Positions 6,847 through 9,325 of a stretch of DNA of 9,325 bases are shown here, one piece after another (the first letter of the stretch is position 1; each line of letters starts with the position of its first letter). Below the pieces are notes generated by a model, which did not search any database, was not told the origin of the DNA, and was given only the letters and a program-made list of their open reading frames with translations. The stretch is from an uncultured Gardnerella sp. (GTDB lineage Bacteria > Actinomycetota > Actinomycetes > Actinomycetales > Bifidobacteriaceae), in contig CAMYED010000041.1 of the NCBI GenBank assembly GCA_947254595.1, positions 1 through 9,325 of the forward strand, given 5' to 3'. The translations under genes and the position numbers were made by a program.

Positions 6847-6930
6847 GAATACGACAATGAGCAGGGAGTAATTACTGTGATTGCTGAAGTTACTGAAGCT
6901 ACTGAGGTTACTGAGACTACCATAATATAA
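6847..6930 (+). other. Open in-frame tail after the YhgE/Pip stop codon, with 9-nt tandem repeats
   Basis: After the TGA (6844-6846) the same frame stays open for 27 codons to TAA at 6928-6930. The tail would be acidic and ends in EVT-EAT-EVT-ETT followed by II, encoded by four 9-nt tandem units (6886-6921). Within it a GTG at 6877 has AGGGAG 8 nt upstream, so a separate 17-residue peptide is also possible. It may be a former C-terminus cut off by a nonsense change, a micro-ORF, or chance. Confidence 0.35.
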
Positions 6931-6934
6931 AAAT

Positions 6935-7043
6935 TGCAACCGAGTGCTGCTCAAATTTGTACCCAAGTTAAGTATGACTACTTATGATATTGTTCATACT
7001 AGCGTAGTTGTTCAGCTAGGTGTACGAGCAGTGCTCGGTTGTG
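6935..7043 (+). promoter_or_regulatory. Candidate structured RNA element between yhgE/pip and tenA
   Basis: CAACCGAGTGCTGCTC (6937-6952) pairs along its full length with GAGCAGTGCTCGGTTG (7026-7041), counting one U-G and one G-U pair. Two further wobble pairs (6935-6936 with 7042-7043) lengthen the stem to 18 bp. The wobbles become A-C mismatches on the minus strand, so the fold favours a plus-strand RNA. Inside, GTAC pairs with GTAC next to the stem, AGTATGA (6970-6976) with TCATACT (6993-6999), and CTAGC with GCTAG (about 6998-7018; the last two overlap slightly and may compete). It could be a tenA leader element, the 3' end of the yhgE mRNA, or an independent small RNA. No known riboswitch consensus was recognised. 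Confidence 0.45.
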
Positions 7044-7068
7044 CATAACTATACGACTATATGTGAAC

Positions 7069-7094
7069 CGTAACTTATGGCGTAACTGGTATGG
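7069..7094 (+). repeat. Short tandem direct repeat upstream of tenA
   Basis: CGTAACTTATGG (7069-7080) is followed at once by CGTAACTGGTATGG (7081-7094), the same unit with two extra bases. It lies about 75 nt before the tenA start. It could be a tandem protein-binding site; no consensus promoter could be fixed around it. Confidence 0.4.
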
Positions 7095-7167
7095 CTAACG
7101 CAACTATGCGCAATTATATTAAGCTACCTAAGGGCTTATATGAATTACAGAGGGAAAGGACGTGTCA

Positions 7168-7821
7168 ATGGCTGCACGATTTACCGACGAATTAAAAAAT
7201 GAGAATATCGAAACATGGGATGCTGCTATTCATCATCGTTTTGTTAACGAGTTAGTTGAGGGCACTATTCCTGATGCTGTATTAGCTGGATATTTAATTC
7301 AAGACTACCGATTTTTAGATAGTTTCTTGGCTCTGCTTGGTGCTGCAGTTACGACAGCAGACACACTTGATTCTCGTCTCGTGTTTTCGAAATATATTGG
7401 TGAGGTAGCGGGAGATGAGAATACGTATTTTGTGGATGCGTTTAACGAATTTAATACTCCTGAATCTTTCCGCAATAAAATTCCAGACACTGAAGCAACT
7501 TGCGAATTTAAAAAAATGTTTTTAGACGCGGCTCACAGTGGACATTATGCTGCCGTGCTAGCCGTGTTAAACGTTACGGAATGGATATATCTTACGTGGG
7601 CATCAAACGCTGAAGGTAAGCGTCCTGAACGCAAGGTTCATTACCAGTGGATCGACCTGCATGATTATGAAGGATTCCACAAGTTTGTAGGGTTCTTGCG
7701 TGATGAGTTGGATCGTATTGGTCCTAAGGATGCTGATATTGCTCGAGAATATTTTGCTCGTGCAGTAAAGCTGGAGCGCATGTTCTTCGATAATTCGTAT
7801 GAGACTCCTGCGGAAATCTAA
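7168..7821 (+). CDS. tenA: TenA-family thiamin-pyrimidine salvage hydrolase, cysteine-less (TenA_E type)
   Basis: The 217-residue all-helical protein matches TenA in length and motif order. Compared with Bacillus TenA, the aspartate of the QDYRFL segment (D46) and the late glutamate of KLERMFF (E203) are kept. The nucleophilic cysteine of the Bacillus LPCYWLY motif is replaced: the segment reads NVTEWIY (135-141), with T137 and E138 at that place. This is the hallmark of TenA_E proteins, whose plant member releases HMP from formylamino-HMP instead of acting as a classical thiaminase II. HMP then feeds thiamin diphosphate synthesis. The ATG at 7168 has AAAGGA 7 nt upstream; a GTG at 7162 is an alternative start. 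No other thiamin gene is nearby. The gene stands alone between a foldable leader (6935-7043) and a terminator (7865-7891). Family call firm, exact substrate inferred. Confidence 0.9.
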   Translation: MAARFTDELKNENIETWDAAIHHRFVNELVEGTIPDAVLAGYLIQDYRFLDSFLALLGAAVTTADTLDSRLVFSKYIGEVAGDENTYFVDAFNEFNTPESFRNKIPDTEATCEFKKMFLDAAHSGHYAAVLAVLNVTEWIYLTWASNAEGKRPERKVHYQWIDLHDYEGFHKFVGFLRDELDRIGPKDADIAREYFARAVKLERMFFDNSYETPAEI

Positions 7822-7864
7822 CGGATTGTAATATAACGAAGTAAGCAAGCTGTGAGAATAAAAA

Positions 7865-7891
7865 TAGACCCTACAAGATTTGTAGGGTCTA
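7865..7891 (-). terminator. Convergent terminator between tenA and the alcohol dehydrogenase
   Basis: TAGACCCTACAA (7865-7876) and TTGTAGGGTCTA (7880-7891) form a perfect 12-bp stem with a 3-nt loop. On the minus strand it is followed by TTTTTATTC, an ideal end for the dehydrogenase gene. On the plus strand it stands about 45 nt past the tenA stop and is followed by ACCTTTG, so it may also end tenA transcription less strongly. Confidence 0.88.
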
Positions 7892-7949
7892 CCTTTGAGA
7901 AGATGAGAAATTTTCGTTAATAATTGAAAATCTCACTGTTAACTATATA

Positions 7950-9074
7950 TTAGAAAGTAGATGCATATACTTCGGCAATAGCATCTTCGCTCATATGCAT
8001 GTATGAGTTCTTTAAAAGTCGCTGCTGCTCTTTAACAACGCTTGAAGCCCAGCTTTGAATCATATCCTCGGTCATTCCATACTCGTGAAGCTTATGCTTA
8101 GTAAGAATCGTGTTAAGAACTTCGTCAAGCTTGTCTAATACATCTGCTTTTTGGCATTCAAGAATATTTGCCATAAAGTCGAAAAGCTTAGAAAGCTCAG
8201 TGTTTTCTGCGCTATTCTCGTCGTGCTTAGCATAGTATCGCAAAACGCTTGTAAGAAGCGCTGCATTCGTTTCGCCGTGAGCCACGTGGAAAGTGCCACC
8301 AAGCGGATAAGCCATTGCGTGCACGCAACCGCAGCCGGCATTACCAAACGCAATACCAGCGTAAAGACTTGCCGAAACCAAGTCGCTTACAACTTGGGCT
8401 TTTGCGCTGCTACCTTCCTTCACAACTCGCATATAACTTTGCAAAATAAGACCGCAAGCCTTGTAACTAAACATTTTTGTAAGCTCTGTTGAAATAGGAG
8501 AAAGCGCGGACTCAATCGAGTGCGTAAGAGCGTCAATAGAGCTGGTTGCAAAAACGTAATCCGGCAGGCTCTTTAACAATTCTGGAATAAGAACAGCGTC
8601 TGTAGCGTAGCAGGCATCGTTTGCCAAGCCCTTCTTAGTATTGCGCTTAGTAAGCGAGAACACAGCAACGTTCGTAACTTCGGAACCGGTTCCGCAAGTA
8701 GTTGGAACAAGAATAAGATCCGCTCCTTTTTGCGCAGGAATCTTGCCATCAACCAAATCTTCAAGCGGGCTTGTTTGCTTCAACGCGCAAACCTTCGAAA
8801 TGTCCAAAACAGTGCCGCCGCCAATGCCAATCACGCGCTTTGGAGTAGTGTGAATGTCGCTAACAATCGCATCAACCATTGCGTCGCTCGGCTCGCCCTT
8901 GCCGTATTTTTCTTGGAAAATCACGTCGCAATCAAGATTCAAATCGCCAAAATAAGGCTCCCAAATGTACTGGTTTGTAATAACCAAATCGCCCTTGCCA
9001 AGATTAAATTCTTGCGCAAAATCGCGAGCGTTTTCGAACTTGTGAATAGTTGGTTTAATAGAAAGCTGCTTCAT
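7950..9074 (-). CDS. 4hbD: Iron-dependent alcohol dehydrogenase, 4-hydroxybutyrate dehydrogenase-like
   Basis: A 374-residue group III (iron-type) alcohol dehydrogenase. It shows the NAD(P)-binding GIGGGTVLD (83-91) and PTTCGTGSEVT (124-134), and the four metal ligands in family spacing: D181 and H185 (DALTH), H252 (VHAMAYPLGG) and H266 (HVAHGE). From memory its sequence closely follows clostridial 4-hydroxybutyrate dehydrogenase over the whole length, including FQEKYGKGEPSD, TKKGLANDACYAT and QQRLLKN near the end. That enzyme interconverts succinate semialdehyde and 4-hydroxybutyrate with NAD(H). The ATG at 9074 is chosen over one at 9101 because AAAGGAG lies 6 nt before it and the clostridial protein begins in the same place. 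It is monocistronic, with a terminator at 7865-7891. No succinate-semialdehyde or CoA-transferase partner is seen here, so the in vivo substrate is uncertain. Confidence 0.88.
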   Translation of the reverse strand: MKQLSIKPTIHKFENARDFAQEFNLGKGDLVITNQYIWEPYFGDLNLDCDVIFQEKYGKGEPSDAMVDAIVSDIHTTPKRVIGIGGGTVLDISKVCALKQTSPLEDLVDGKIPAQKGADLILVPTTCGTGSEVTNVAVFSLTKRNTKKGLANDACYATDAVLIPELLKSLPDYVFATSSIDALTHSIESALSPISTELTKMFSYKACGLILQSYMRVVKEGSSAKAQVVSDLVSASLYAGIAFGNAGCGCVHAMAYPLGGTFHVAHGETNAALLTSVLRYYAKHDENSAENTELSKLFDFMANILECQKADVLDKLDEVLNTILTKHKLHEYGMTEDMIQSWASSVVKEQQRLLKNSYMHMSEDAIAEVYASTF

Positions 9075-9156
9075 CCCAGACTCCTTTGTTTTAATTTGCA
9101 TGTCTTACGCTAATAGTACGCGTTTTGGTGCGATCTTTTGTGCGCGGATGATTAAA

Positions 9157-9198
9157 AAACCAAGCAACTGCTCCATTATAGAACAGATTGCTTGGTTT
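9157..9198 (-). terminator. Intrinsic terminator of the right-edge minus-strand gene
   Basis: AAACCAAGCAA (9157-9167) pairs with TTGCTTGGTTT (9188-9198), and CTG/CAG extends the stem beyond a one-base bulge (a9187). On the minus strand the stem runs into TTTTTT (9159-9154). It lies 60 nt past the stop of the gene entering from the right, and isolates the dehydrogenase promoter region (9075-9153) from read-through. Confidence 0.85.
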
Positions 9199-9257
9199 AA
9201 TAAATGCGATTTAAGCTAATAGTAGAAGCTAATCAGCAGAGATTAATCAGATATTAA

Positions 9258-9325
9258 TCATCCCTTCAACAAAGCCGTGTAAGCAGCCATCGTAATGTAG
9301 TTGTACGGCTGGTTGAAGTGAGGCA
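9258..9325 (-). CDS. C-terminal end of an unidentified protein (truncated by window edge)
   Basis: Reading the minus strand from the right edge, 21 full codons (beginning PHFNQPYNYI and ending TALLKG) precede TGA at 9260-9258. The frame is credible because a strong terminator follows 60 nt downstream on the same strand. The fragment is too short to name a family. Most of the gene lies outside the window. Confidence 0.55.
   Translation of the reverse strand, partial: PHFNQPYNYITMAAYTALLKG

Noticed and set aside
6905..7043. TPP riboswitch upstream of tenA
   Set aside because: CTGAGA occurs at 6911-6916 and AGCGTAG inside the later fold resembles a piece of the TPP core. The order, the spacing and the CTGATCTGGATAA-type block are missing, so the consensus is not met.
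8151..9113. Plus-strand open frames opposite the dehydrogenase gene
   Set aside because: They are antisense to a well-supported coding region, with no family resemblance and no SD support.

Overview
The window reads as chromosomal DNA from an AT-rich member of the Bifidobacteriaceae, most likely Gardnerella or a close relative. This is inferred from the protein families present, the AT-biased codon use and the absence of phage or IS genes. No rRNA, tRNA, CRISPR array, transposase or replication origin is visible. Six complete genes, one toxin-antitoxin pair among them counted separately, and two truncated genes at the window edges account for most of the sequence.

Layout. (1) Bases 1-935 (+) hold the C-terminal part of a fused permease/ATPase ABC exporter. 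(2) Bases 1174-1759 (-) hold a type II toxin-antitoxin pair: a Phd/YefM-like antitoxin followed by an overlapping RelE/ParE-family toxin. The pair lies between two directly oriented copies of a hairpin-forming repeat (1002-1040 and 1924-1961), which makes it look like a discrete cassette. (3) Bases 2101-3441 (-) encode a YuiF-like member of the NhaC/Na+:H+ antiporter superfamily, with a clear terminator at 1998-2040. (4) A 578-bp divergent intergenic region (3442-4019) carries promoters in both directions, a cluster of GAAC/GTTC half-sites, an A-rich leader, a strong Shine-Dalgarno sequence in an odd position and a potentially folded element just before the next gene. (5) Bases 4020-6846 (+) form a two-gene operon: an ABC-type ATPase that has lost several catalytic motifs, overlapping a YhgE/Pip membrane protein with a long extracellular repeat domain. 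An open in-frame tail continues for 27 codons past the YhgE stop. (6) Bases 6935-7043 can form a long 18-bp (with G-U pairs) closed stem enclosing two smaller hairpins. It stands 5' of tenA (7168-7821, +), which encodes a cysteine-less TenA_E-type thiamin-pyrimidine salvage enzyme. (7) Bases 7950-9074 (-) encode an iron-dependent alcohol dehydrogenase very like clostridial 4-hydroxybutyrate dehydrogenase. (8) The right edge holds the last 22 codons of an unidentified minus-strand gene, followed by its terminator.

The genes do not form one pathway. The points most worth a second look are the degenerate ATPase fixed in an operon with a Pip protein, the wobble-paired RNA fold ahead of tenA, the unusual translation-initiation region of the ATPase, and the repeat-flanked toxin-antitoxin cassette.
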